Source: Paraspadella gotoi
Taxonomy: Eukaryota > Chaetognatha
Assembly: GCA_051294375.1 (NCBI GenBank)
Contig: CM119269.1
Location: 2,704,504-2,768,503, forward strand
Direction: 5' to 3'
DNA length: 64,000 nucleotides
The notes under the pieces were generated by a model, which was given only the letters and a program-made list of their open reading frames with translations, made no database searches and was not told where the DNA came from. The translations under genes were made by a program, and so were the position numbers. Each line of letters opens with the position of its first letter. The first letter of the stretch is position 1. Below, one piece after another: positions 25,225 through 37,560 of this stretch.

Positions 25225-27845
25225 TCACGGAACGTTCGCGCGGCGTCCTGACCCGTCGACGCGAGAAGATGTATCCCGAACCGAATAAAACACGAAAAGT
25301 AAAAATTTTTATAATAAAATCAGATGCCGGAAATCTCGCGTATTTTCTCGGGGAATCTCGGCTGATCTCCCCGCTTATTCAATATTCATGCTTCGAGTTT
25401 TTTTTTTTTTAATGCAATGGCTCGAGAATTCACTCACTTAACTTAAATTGATTTGTTCTCGGTATGTATTTATTCAATAATAATATGATAATAAAAACAT
25501 TACTGTGTAATTTCATACTTTTTTTTTTTTCTTTTTTTTGAAACTTGATTCAAATATTTCTCGTTTAAAAAATCAATAATTATAAAGTGCATATAAAAAT
25601 ACTTGTAATAATCAAACACGATACAGGGAAATAAAAAAGCCAAGACAACAAGACGGGCAATCAATTACTAAAAAAGGCATAAGAAATAAAGCAGTCAAAA
25701 CACCGAACTAACGCAAAGTGAGATAACGGTCCGCGACAAAAGGAGAAGAATACAAAGCCGAGGAAATAATACCTCATTTTTCAAGGCAAACGAAGCCTCG
25801 ATGTGACAGCATCCGTCGGGAAAAAGGTCAAAAGTTCCAGTACGAATTAGTCCACGCATAGAAAGAGGCAGAGAGAGAGAGAGAAGAGAAAGAAAGTAAG
25901 CAATAAAATCTCGCGACTGCTAGTGGGCAGCTATAACCGTCAAAAATCTCGGACGAAATGGCCGGAGCATAAGCACGACTCAAGACGAGACCGCTTCAAG
26001 GACTGGTTGAGAGGTCCTCATCCGCCTCCTCTTCCCCCGAAAACCAACATCAATGAGCAATTGCTCGTCTCAGGGTGTTTATTGTTGTTTATTTCAGGAA
26101 CAATTAGGCCGCGGTTGAACGAGGCCAAGAGAAGTATCTATTACCTCGTAATTGAAGATAAAAGATTTTTTATTCTACTTTTCTCTCATCTTATTCTAAC
26201 CAATTTTTGTCCTGCTAATTTACTAATTTCTCTATCCTTTCTCTTTTCCCACCTTCTCCCTTCTTCCTACCCTTCTCTTTTTCCCCACTTCTCTCCTTCT
26301 TTCTTACCCTTTCTCTCTTTTTCTCCACTTCTCTCCTTCTTTCCTACCCCTTTCTCTTTTTCCCCACTTCTCTCCTTCTTTCCTACCCTTTCTCCTCTTC
26401 CCCATTTCTCTCCTTCTTTCTACCCTTCCTCTTTTCCCCACTTCATCCCCTTCTTTCCTACCTTTTCTCCGTCTCGTCCATCGTTCAGGGATTCGCTGTT
26501 GTTGTAGTGGTGTTTATTACCGAGGAAATTCCCTCGCGTTGCGCCCACAGTTTTTTTTTCCTCGTCGTTCCTCCCGCATTTTCATTCCGTCCCGTGGGAT
26601 TTTCTTTCCTTTTCCTTTTGCTTTTCCTTTCATTTTGCGTTTCATTCTTTTCTTTTCTCTCTTAGTAGATCATTTCTTTTCCATATATTTCTCTTCCTTT
26701 TTTTAGTTGCGCCGTTAGTACCCCGGAACAACTCTATAAGTCGGTCTGTGGTCTTCTGCTCCTCCACTACTATCAAAAATGAAATAACTAGCCATACTTG
26801 TTGTTATTTGTTAAGACCGAAAAAACCTTAAAATATAGGACTCACCGCGCCGCCTCAGGAAGTCCTAGAACTATAAAGATTAAAACACAGAATTCCTATG
26901 CCATGGCGTGTCTAAAATACATATTCATATATAAATACGTTTGTTAAACACTAAGATGCCAAGTCATGTAGTCAGTCGATCAAAAATACACGGAAATTAT
27001 CACTCGAAAAATGGACCATTTTCTTTACTCTATATTTCCTATTCGTTACCTTTGATTTTCTAATTGTATCTATCAACGATATCCATAAACTCACCTTTCC
27101 TTTCGATCTTTGTAACCCTTAGACCACCATTTTTTCAACAGCGTGTACCTTAGTACTTATTATTTACCAACGCGTATCATATCTTCTTCGCATTTATTTG
27201 CGTATATTCCTCCAAGGGCTAACACTATCTGCCCCCTTCGATCTTATCTTTTTTTCGAGGATTTTTCTCTCAATTTTTTTTAATTCATTGTTCTCAGGTG
27301 CCGCAATCTTCTTCTTCAAATTTCTCCTTTCGAACTCCACCTTTTCTTCCTTTCATTCTTGTCTATAAATTTTCTTTCTTTCTTTTCTGCCTCCCACAAT
27401 ATTTTTTTTTTGCTCTACTTATTTTCTCCCTTTGCAAATAACCTATTTTTAGGCTTTTCCGCGTTTCGGCTTTCTCTTTACTCTTCTCTTCTCAAATTTT
27501 CCGTCTCTATCCATATCCGTCTCTATCTCAACTTCTCTATCCATATCCGTCTCTATCCAACTTCTTAATTCCAACACTTATAAATTCCGAGAGACTATCC
27601 CCACCCTTTTTTTCTTTTTCCTTCCTTTCAATCTCCTCGGGGTCCTTCCTTCTCATTCTCCTCTCGTCCTCCTTTCCTTTCCTTTCTTTTCTCCTCCCTT
27701 CTCTCGTTCTTCTCCGCCGCGCTTCTCTGGGGTCATATTTTCGGTCCCGCCCCTTTTTCGCGGAGGTGAGGTCGAGAGGCGGGAGGAGTCTTATCGATAG
27801 AGGAAATGGGGAGAGTAGGGAGAGCTGGTAGGATGAATGTGAACC
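25225..27845 (-). repeat. Block Q, copy 2, inverted relative to copy 1
   Basis: Same order as 31,395-34,105, joined on its right to the damaged P450 copy. It carries many small indels relative to the other two copies; the short ORF of the block is broken here. Confidence 0.88.
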
Positions 27846-30800
27846 ACGAGAGGAGGAGGAAAGTATAGCCGAAGGCGAGGCCGTTTCAACATTTTTTAGA
27901 TTATAAAACTAACATGTAGAATTTATAATGCACATTTTATTATTGATAACCACGGAATTGAATTTATTATTTGACATTCAAGTTAAGGCTTTCATGGAGT
28001 CAAAGTTCGTCAATACTAATATTGTTGTAAAATTTATTTAACATTTTTTTTATGCAAAAAACAAAAAAAGAATTTATCGTACGCTTTTGGTTTCTTCGGT
28101 AATCTCACTTTTTTAATAATATAATTTCTTTCTTTGACAGAAATTTCGTAATATTCCGGTTCGGAGTCAAGTAAAACTTTGGTCGTTGTGTCTGGCAGCG
28201 GATCGTTGTCACGTAAAACCACCATCTCTGCACCGAGTCGAACTGTGAACAAAAACTGCACCATGCTTTTGCTTCTCAGTGCATCGCCTGGAATGAAGCA
28301 AAAATATATATTTTTTTTATCTCGCTTCTGTCACAACTCTCAAAACATTTTTTTTCCCTCAAATATTACCTGGGTCCACTCCGAAAAACAAATAAATTTT
28401 CGTTCTTCCAGTATTTCCCTCCGAGTCAATAAATCTTTCCGGGTTTGAATTTTTCTGGTTCATTCAAAGAATTTGGGCTTCTGTGCACGGCTCTAATGTT
28501 GAAACCAAATGTTGTCGTTTTTGAATGACCTAGAATCGACGAAATCGTTGGAATTTCCTTCTAAAATTATACACCTCGGATTTTGAATATACCTTTATAT
28601 CCACAAATGTCTACCTTATATCCATAAAGAATCAGCTTCATCAACTGATCAGCGATGGAGCGCCGATGGCCACCGTGAAGAGACGCAATACTTCGTCCAT
28701 AAAAGCGTGAAGTAAGGCAACTGTGGAAGCTGAGACAAGTCGGAATGCCATCCTTTCCTAAAAACGGGAAAGTCGTCGCATTCAAAGATTAAACTATTTT
28801 CTAACGCTTCCACTTTCAAATCTTTAGTTCTTTTTTTTTAAGCTTTTAAGTGTAATTGCTATGACTTTTTTTCGAGTGTTCGTATTTCCAAACGCTAGAT
28901 TCGATAGCATATTATTATAAATACTAATTTCCTGGTCTTAGACGCTCGTCTGTTTTTTTTTCCTGCCATAACCCCCCCCCCTCGATTTTCCCACACGCCC
29001 ACCAAATACTCCGTCGATCCTCCGTCCTCAGTTTGGCCAAAACCTCGGGATTGATAGATCAAGCCAGACGAAAAGTCCAATCTATGACCCCAGAGTTGGT
29101 GTCGACTCCGCCGATTGAAAAAATCTCTCACGGTTTTCGATCATTCTTGATAGTCGAGAGCCTGTATTTAATTTTTTAAACGTTTTAGTTTTAAATATAA
29201 AAAAACATGTTTTCAATAGTCTCGGGTCAGTTTGTCAGTTTTGTTAGTTTTGTCAGTTTTGTCTCTTTCTCACTTTCATTTTTCTTTCTTCCTCACCTCC
29301 TCCTGAAGGATTTTTCCTTCCTTTCGAATGAATCCGTCCACAAAAATCCTTGACGTCGTTTTCATCGAAGTTTTCCTCGTGCGACTTTATTTGATCTTGA
29401 TGAATTTTTTGAAGACTAAATTGGCTTCTCCACTTTTCGATGCCAGTTCGTTTTGTACAAGAATTGATCTGAAGCTTAACTTCTTTTGAAGTACGCTGAA
29501 ATAGTGATGCGTTCCTCCCACATTTTCGTTTTTTGCCCAGAGCTGGCGAAACGTTCTTAAGAGCTATTCTATGAATCTCCTAACAAGCGGGTCTTACATA
29601 TTATCGGAACGAATATGAAAGTCTCGAGAACCATTTTTATTATAAGTTGAGAGTAAATTATGTTATATATTAATTAATTAATAATCATGATGATATAGCC
29701 ATTGACTCAAGACTATCTCCTACCTCGGCCAAACGTTGTAGGATCGGCTCCGTTCATAGGTAGAAAAATCCACCTCCAAGTGTTGTAAGGCTTTGGGAAC
29801 CTCGTACGTTGGTGCAGGACGGCGACAACGGAGCAGTCGCATCCACGTCGACTCGGTCGTTAATGAGAATCCGCATGGGGACGTTGCCGATTGCGACGAC
29901 GCGTATAGAAGATTTCGGAGGCAATTGGCTTTGTTGACGACGACATCGAGGCGAAAAGGCAGTCGGCTTCTTGAAGGACCTGGTGAGAAAAAGACGAGAG
30001 CTAGTAAATGGAGAACCGTATGAGAACCATCAATGTCACATTTTTTTTTTTTAAATTTCAAATAATATCTTACTTTATTTTCATAGACATCTTTCCAAAT
30101 CCGAATGAACTCAGAATGACTTCGTCGTCCGATGTAGACGTTGCCACTTTTCCGAATAATCACCAAAAATGATGCCTCCATGTTAAGTTAAGAAGTTAAA
30201 CATAATATATATTTTTTTAAAGAAATTTTACAAAAAAATTTCACCCTTTTCTCGGGGGGTTCATCAAAATAAGTCCGGGATCGCTGTCGTTCGGCCGATT
30301 GGCAAAGTCTATTGTTCATGATATCCTGCCGAAACGAAAGATCGTGAATGAAGCGACATCTTTAGTCATGTCATGTTCAATGTCGTCACGTCACTCCGAC
30401 CTTGATCATTCTAAGTCAGTGACGACGGACGATGCTCGACGATGGAACGAAAGGAATGATTTGGAATCTGAAGACGGACCACAACGCGGCGCCATTTCCG
30501 CCGTCTTCTTTCCACGACAATCGCCCAACTGATGAAGTCGAAATGACAACGTCAAGAATTCAATCTTAATTTCTCAATTAAAAGATATATGAAAAATTTA
30601 AAGATTACTTGCTTTACTACTAGACACATTGGATTCATTTAACAATAAATGTAAAAAAATTATATAAAGTATATTATTTCATAAGTGTAATGACGAGAGG
30701 AGTGTTAGTTGTGTCTTCTGGAAATAAAGGGAACACATTTTAGATTTCAACAAACTGTGAAATTAAATACCTAATTTTCCTAAAAGCAATTAAAACGTAA

Positions 30801-31160
30801 TGAATTTTGATCTAAACGTGATTAATCGAGAGGAAAACGTCATAAATCTAGAATCCAATCGTCCTATCACCGCCCCCCCCAGGAGCCCCCCCCTCCTTCT
30901 CCACTCGATTCACGATATCAATCAATCTTCTTTGATTATCAAGCAACTCTTCATCACGTATAAAAAATAATTGCCGAACAGCCAGTGATCTTGTTCGCCG
31001 AATGGAACCGTCGTGCACTTTGCCCTTGTTTCTCGAGAAAATTTGAAGAGCAAAAAGAGTAGAAATCCAGACGCCTGTAAAAATTGTGAAAGGATCGAGT
31101 TCCGTCATTTTAGTTTCTTTGGTTTAATCGGCCTAAAATTGATAATTGACAATAATAAAT
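27846..31160. repeat. P450-bearing duplicated unit, left copy
   Basis: From the GATGAATGTGAACCA region through the P450 copy to the AT-rich tail ending in (GA)n at about 31,205. Same order as 34,106-37,400; together with Q2 and Q3 the repeated period is about 6.2 kb. Confidence 0.9.
28110..31108 (-). pseudogene. Damaged second copy of the CYP2-type P450 gene
   Basis: Same exon order and intron positions as the gene at 34398-37318, but nearly every exon carries indels. Exon 1 (from 31108, MTELDPFTIFT) has an extra base after codon 11, changing the rest of the anchor. Exon 2 has lost a base in GPVF and altered the LGDWW segment. Exon 3 lacks two bases near the ANRPND motif. The exon with the meander begins with one extra base. 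The last exon (from 28287) has lost the segment that encodes GENLA just after the haem cysteine and reads past the normal stop. Helix I is complete here (GVDTNSGVIDW), unlike the N-gapped sister. Because most lesions are 1-4 bp indels in otherwise near-identical sequence, this may be an unpolished duplicate contig rather than a true pseudogene; I cannot separate the two from sequence alone. Confidence 0.85.
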
Positions 31161-31394
31161 AATGTGTAGAAATTGATAAAAATAAGATGATTAAAGAGGG
31201 CTGAGTGAGAGAGAGAGAGAAGAGTTGAATCTAATTGAATTGAAAAAAAAATGAAGCCAACCAAAAATTTTTTGGGGGGGTGTGAGGGGGAAATCCTTAC
31301 GGGTAGAGTAACAATTCTAGCAGCAACTAAAAGAGATAAGACAGCAACTAGACGCAGAGAGAGTAGAGACCGAGAGGAGATTGGATGAGAGATG

Positions 31395-34105
31395 AGGTCA
31401 CGGAGACGTTCGCGCGGCGTCTGACGCCGTCGACCGAAGAAGATGTGATCCCGACCGAAATAATATATTTCACTTGAAGAAGTTTAATATTTTTTAACTT
31501 TTTTTTTTTCAAAAACTTTTTTTATCAGATTGCGGAAAATCATTTTTTTCGCGTCATCCTCCTATTTTCTCGGAGAATCTCGGCTGAGCTTTGCCCTTAT
31601 TCAATATTCATGCTTCGAGTTTTTTTTTTTTTTTAATTTTGCAATGGCTCGAGAATTCACTCACTTTTAATCTTAATTGATTTGTTTTTCTCGGTATGTG
31701 ATGTATTTGATTTCTCCTCTTCATAAAGTATGATAATAAAACAAATTACTGATGTACTTACACTTTTTTTTTTTATCAACTTACATTTCGTTGTGTCTCT
31801 GTTAAGGATAATTTGGGGAAATGTCAGTAAAAGTGCAAACGTTTATCAAATGCCACTGATACTATGGAGAAAAATAAATAGTTATTTGTGGCCATTTAAT
31901 GACAATCAACGACGGGCAATCAATTACTAAAAAAAGGCATTAAGCAATAAGCGGTCAAACGACCACGAACTAAGCATAATGTAGATAACGGTCCGCGACA
32001 AAAGGAAGAATACAAAGCCGAGGAAAATAATACCTCATTTTTCAAGGCAAACGAAGCCTCGATGTGACAGCATCCGGTCGGGAAAAAGGTCGAAAGTTCC
32101 AGTGTACGAACTTAGTCCGTCTTTTAAAGGGTCAGAGAGAGAGAGAGAGAGAGAGAAAGTAAGGCAATAAATCTTCTCGCGACTGCTAGGTGGCAGTATA
32201 ACCGTCAAAATCTCGGACGAATGGCCAGGCATAAGGCACGACTCAAGACATGACCGCTTCAAGGACTCGTTGAGAGGCTCCTCATCCGCCTCCTCCTCTT
32301 CAACCCCCGAGAGACCAACACAAATGATGCCAATTGCTCGTCTCATGGTGTTTATGTTGTTTATTTCGGGAACAATTAGGCCGCGGTTGAACGAGGCCAA
32401 GAGAAGTATCTATTCCCTCGTAATAGAGATAAAGATTTTTTATTCTACTTTTCTCTCATCTTATTCTAACAATTTTTGTCTAATTTTACTAATTTTCTCT
32501 ATCCTTTCTCTTTTTCCCCACCTCTCTCCTTCTTTCCTACCCTTTCTCTTTTTCCCCACTTCTCTCCTTCTTTCCTACCCTTTCTCCTCTTCCCCATTTC
32601 TCTCCTTCTTTCCTACCCTTCCTCTTTTTCCCCACTTCTCCCCTTCTTTCCTACCTTTTCTCCGTCTCGTCCATCGTCAGGGATTCGCTGTTGTTGTAGT
32701 TGTTGTTGTTTATTACCGAGGAATTCCCTCGCGTTGCGCCACAGTTTTTTTTTTCCCTCGTCGTTCCTCCCGCATTTTCATTCCGTCCCGTGGGATTTTC
32801 TTTCCTTTTCCTTTTGCTTTTCCTTTCATTTGCGTTTCATTCTTTTCTTTTCTCTCTTAGTAGATCATTTCCTTTTCCATATATTTCTCTTCCTTTTTTT
32901 TAGTTGCGCCGTGAGTACCCGCGGAACAACTCTATAAGTCGGTCTGTCGGTCGGTCCGTCCCACTTACATCAAAAATGCAAATAACTAGCCTATACTTTG
33001 TTGCTCATTTGTTAAGACGGAAAAAACCTTAAATCTAAGGACTACTCGCGCCGCCTTCAGGAAGTCCTAGAACTATAAAGAATAAAACACAGAATTCCTA
33101 TGCAGTGCGTGTCATAAATACAAATACTATATAAAGACGTTTGTTAAACATAAATTGCCAAGTCATGTAGTCATGTGATCACAAGGAAATACACGTGAAA
33201 AGAAAGTCACTGCGGCGCAACACCGATGGACCGATTTTGTTCTTTATTCTTATATTTTCTTTTGCTTTCCTTTTATTGTCTCTTCGTTACCTTTGATTTT
33301 CTAATTGTATCTATCAACGATCCCACCCTAACTCACCTTTCCTTTCGATCTTTGTAATTTTCCCTTAAGCCACCATTTTTTTTTCAACATGCGTGTACCT
33401 TAGTACTTACTTATTTACCAACGCGTTATCAATCTTCTTTCGCATTTTATTGCGTATTATCCTCCAAGGGCTAACACTATCTGCCCCCTTTCGACTCTTA
33501 TCTTTTTTTTCCGAGGTTTTTCTCTCAATTTTTTTTTAATCATTGTTCTCAGTGCGCAATCTTTCTTCTTTTAAATTTTCTCCTTTCGAACTCCCACCTT
33601 TTTCTTCCTTTCATTCTTGTCTATAAATTTTCTTTTCTTTCTTTTTTTTTTCTGCCTCCCACATATTTTTTTTTTTTTTTGCTCTACTTATTTTCTCCCT
33701 TTGCTAATAACCTATTTTTAGGCTTTTCCGCGTTTCGCTTTCTTCTTTACTCTTTCTTTCTCAAATTTTTCCGTCTCTATCCATATCCGTCTCTATCCAA
33801 CTTCTCTATCCATATCCGTCTCTATCCAACTTCTTAATTCCAACACTTATAAATTCCGAGAGACTATCCCCAACCCTTTTTTTTCCTTTTATCCTTCCTT
33901 TCAATCTCCTCCGGGGTCCTTCCTCCTCATTCTCCTCTTCGTCCTCCTTTCCTTTCCTTTCTTTTCTTTTTTCCTCCCTTCTCTCGTTCTTCTCCGCCCG
34001 CGCTTCTCTGGGGTCAATTTCGGTCCCGCCCCTTTTTCGTCGGAGGTGAGGTCGAGAGGCGGGAGGAGTCTTATCGATAGAGGAAATGGGGAGGAGGTAG
34101 GGAGA
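31395..34105 (-). repeat. Block Q, copy 3, inverted relative to copy 1
   Basis: Begins near GTCACGGAGACGTTCGCGCG and runs into the intact P450 unit. It includes a pyrimidine-rich minisatellite (CCCACTTCTCTCCTTCTTTC-like, 32,510-32,660) and an inverted element W. Confidence 0.88.
32035..32400 (-). CDS. Conserved ORF inside repeat block Q
   Basis: 121-codon open frame, MASFNRGLIVPEINNINTMR..., with an acidic stretch (GVEEEEADEEPLNESLKR) and LMPGHSSEILTVILPPSSRE before a (TC)n-encoded Ser/Leu run. The core of the frame, from the internal methionine (MRRAIGI) to the Ser/Leu run, is also open in the inverted copy of the block at 20143-20364. The third copy, near 25,800-26,150, is disrupted. Conservation in two of three copies is modest support, since the copies are nearly identical anyway. 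No family is recognised; it could be part of a mobile element or a chance ORF. Confidence 0.25.
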   Translation of the reverse strand: MASFNRGLIVPEINNINTMRRAIGIICVGLSGVEEEEADEEPLNESLKRSCLESCLMPGHSSEILTVILPPSSREKIYCLTFSLSLSLSDPLKDGLSSYTGTFDLFPDRMLSHRGFVCLEK

Positions 34106-37100
34106 GCTGGTAGGATGAATGTGAACCAGCGAGAGGAGGAGGAAGGTATAGCCGAAGCGAGCCGTTTCAACATTTTTTAGATTATAAAACTAACATGTAG
34201 AATTTATAATGCACATTTTTATTATTGATAACCACGGAATTGAATTTATTATTGACATTCAAGTTAAGGCTTTCATGGAGTCAAAGTTCGTCAATACTAA
34301 TATTGTTGTAAAATTTATTTAACATTTTATTTATGCAAAAAAAAAAAGAATTTATCGTACGCTTTTGGTTTCTTCGGTAATCTCACTTTTTTAATAATTA
34401 ATTTCTTTCTTTGACAGAAATTTCGTAATATCCCGGTTCGGGAGTCAAGTAAAACTTGGTCGTTGTGTCTGGCAGCGGAGTCGTGCACCGAAAATCCAAT
34501 CTCTGCACGAGTCGAACTGTGAACAAAAACTGCACCAGCTTTGCCAAATTTTCTCCAGTGCATCGCCTGGAATGAAGCAAAATATATATTTTTTTTATCT
34601 CGCTCTCGGTCACAACTCTCAAAAACATTTTTTTTTCCCTCAAATATACCTGGGTCCCACTCCGAAAAACAATAAATTTTCGTTCTTCAAGTATTTTCCC
34701 TCCGAGTCAATAAATCTTTCCGGTTTGAATTTTTCTGGTTCATCAAAGAATTTTGGGCTTCTGTGCACGGCTCTAATGTTGAACCAAATGTTGTCGTTTT
34801 TAGTGACCTAGAATCGACGAAATCGTTGGAATTTCTCTTCTAAAATTAATCACCTCGGATTTTGAATATACCTTATATCCACAAATGTCTACCTTATATC
34901 CATAAAAGTCAGCTTCATCAACTGTACAGCGATGAGGCGCGATGGCCACCGTGAAGAGACGCAATACTTCGTCCATAAAAGCGTGAAGGTAAGGCAACTG
35001 TGGAAGCTGAGACAAAGTCGGAATGCCATCCTTTCCTTCCTAAAAACGGGAAAAGTCGTCGCATATCAAAAGATTAAACTATTTTCTAACGCTTCCACGT
35101 TTCAAATCTTTAGTCTTTTTTTTTTTTAAGCTTTTAAGTGTAATTGCTATGACTTTTTTTCGAGTGTTCGTATTTCCAAACGCTAGATTCGATAGCATTA
35201 TTATTATAAATACTAATTTCCTGTCTAGACGCTCGTCTGTTTTTTTTTTCCTGCCATAACCCCCCCCCTCGATTTCCCACACCACCAAATACTCCGTCGA
35301 TCTCCGTCCTCAGTTTGGCCAAAACCTCGGGATGATAGATCAGCCAGACGAAAGTCCAATCTATGACACCNNNNNNNNNNTCGACTCCGCCGATGAAAAA
35401 ATCTCTCACGGTTTCGATCAGTTCTTGATAGTCGAGAGCCTGTATTTAATTTTTTAAACGTTTTAGTTTTAAATATAAAAAAAGCATGTTTTCAATTAGT
35501 CTCGGTCAGTTTTGTCAGTTTTGTCAGTTTTGTCAGTTTTGTCTCTTTCTCACTTTCATTTTTCTTTCTCCCTCACCTCCTCCTGAGGATTTTTCCTCCT
35601 CGTCCGAATGAATCCGTCCACAAAATCCTTGACGTCGTTTTCATCGAAGTTTTCCTCGTGCGACTTTATTTGATCTTTGATGAATTTTTTGAAGACTAAA
35701 TTGGCTTCCTCCACTTTTCGAGCCAGTTCGGTTTTGTACCAAAGAATTGATCTGAAGCGTTAACTTCTTTTACGGAAAGTATCGCTAAATCGAAGGACCT
35801 TCTAACAAGCGGCTTTACATATTATCGGAACGAATATGAAAGTCTCGAGGAACCATTTTTTATTATAAGTTGAGAGTAAATTATGTATAAATATTAATTA
35901 ATTAATAACTATGATATAGCCATTGACTCAAGCGATTCTCCTACCTCGGCCAAACGTTGTAGATCGGCTCCGTCATCAGGTAGAAAAATCCACCTCCAAG
36001 TGTGTAGAGGCTTTGGAGAACCTCGTACGTTGGTGCAGACGGCGACAACGGAGCAGTCGCATCCACGTCGACTCGGTCGTTAATGAGAATCCGCATGGTG
36101 ACGTTGCCGATTGCGACGCGTAGAAGATTTCGAGGAGCAATTGGCTTTGTTGACGACGACATCGAGGCGAAAAGGCAGTCGGCTTCTTGAAGGACCTGGT
36201 GAGAAAAAGACGAGAGTAGCTAAGATGGAGAAACCGTATGAGAACCATCAAGTCACATTTTTTTTTTTTTTTAAATTTCAAATAATATCTTACTTTATTT
36301 TCCATAGACATCTTTCCAAATCCGAATGAACTCAGAATTGACTTCGTCGTCCGATGTAGACGTTGCCACTTTTCCGAATAATCACCAAAAATGATGCCTC
36401 CATGTTAAGTTAAGAAGTTAACATATATATATTTTTTTAAAGAAATTTTACAAAAAAATTCACCCTTTTTCTCGGGGTTCATCAAAATAAGTCCGGGATC
36501 GCTGTCGTTCGGCCGATTGGCAAAGTCTTTATTGTTCATGATATCCTGCGAAACGAAAGAATCGATAGATGAAGCGACATCTTTAGTCATGTCATGTCAA
36601 TGTCGAGTCACGTCACTCCGACCTTGATCACTTCTAAGTCAGTGACGACGACGATGCTCGACGATGGAACGAAAGGAATGATTTGGAATCTGAAGACGGG
36701 ACCACAACGCGGCGCCATTTCCGCCGTCTTCTTCCACCAATCGCCCAACTGAAGATCGAAATGACAACGTCAAGAATTCAATCTTAATTTCTCAATTAAA
36801 AAAGATATATGAAAAATTTCAAGATTACTTGCTTTACTACTAGACTACATTGGATTCATTTAACAATAAATGTAAAAAAATTATATAAAGTATATTATTT
36901 CATAATGTAATGGGAGAGGGATGTTAGTGTTGTCTTCTGGAAATAGAGGGAACACATTTTAGATTTCAACAAACTGTGAAATTAAATCCTAATTTTCCTA
37001 ATAAGCAATAAAACGTAATGAATTTGATCTAAACGTGATTAATCGAAGGGAAAACGTCATAAATCTAGAATCCAATCGTCCTATCACCGCCCCCCCAGAG

Positions 37101-37400
37101 CCCCCCCCCTGCCTTCCCACTCGATTCACGATATCATCAATCTTCTTTGATTATCAAGCAACTCTTCTCACCGATAAAAAATAATTGCCGAACAGCCAGT
37201 GATCTTGTTCGCCGAATGGAACCGTGCACTTTGCCCTTTTGTCTCGAGAAAATTTGAAGAGCAAAAAGAGTAGAAATCCAGACGCCGTAAAAATTGTGAA
37301 AGGATCGAGTTCCGTCATTTTAGTTTCTTTGGGTTTAATCGGCCTAAAATTGATAATTGACAATAATAAATAATGAGTAAATTGATAAAAATAAGATGAT
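34106..37400. repeat. P450-bearing duplicated unit, right copy
   Basis: Direct copy of 27,846-31,160 carrying the intact P450 gene. One 10-N gap (35371-35380) sits in helix I of the gene. Confidence 0.9.
34398..37318 (-). CDS. Cytochrome P450, CYP2-clan type, intact 10-exon copy
   Basis: Microsomal haem-thiolate mono-oxygenase. Exons (minus): 37318-37172, 36748-36623, 36545-36464, 36397-36294, 36195-35945, 35751-35577, 35439-35286, 35035-34893, 34807-34650, 34566-34398. All phases match and give 503 codons including the stop, a normal P450 length. Visible in order: hydrophobic N-terminal anchor (ASGFLLFLLFKF); helix C region DYSEKWQRLHRTTKSIL; helix I region DFFIGGV...GVIDWTFVWLIYHPEV; K-helix ExxR in FMDEVLRLF; meander RAVHRSPKFF and FKPERF; haem loop FGVGPRRCTGENLAK spanning the last junction, with the cysteine ligand. 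Oddities: the WxxxR arginine of helix C is His (W-Q-R-L-H), and ten N at 35371-35380 hide the oxygen-activating part of helix I, which the sister copy shows as GVDTNSG. Substrate cannot be told from sequence. It sits in a 6.2 kb duplicated unit next to a damaged copy. Confidence 0.96.
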
Positions 37401-37491
37401 AAAAGAGGGCTGAGTGAGAGAGAGAGAGAGAGTTGAATCTAATTGAATTGAACAAAAATTGACCCGGTACAGCAACTGAGAAAGAGACAGC

Positions 37492-37496
<5 letters not shown>

Positions 37497-37556
<60 letters not shown>
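37497..37556 (+). repeat. (GA)n microsatellite
   Basis: Uninterrupted AG dinucleotide run just beyond the intact P450 unit. Confidence 0.97.
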
Positions 37557-37560
<4 letters not shown>

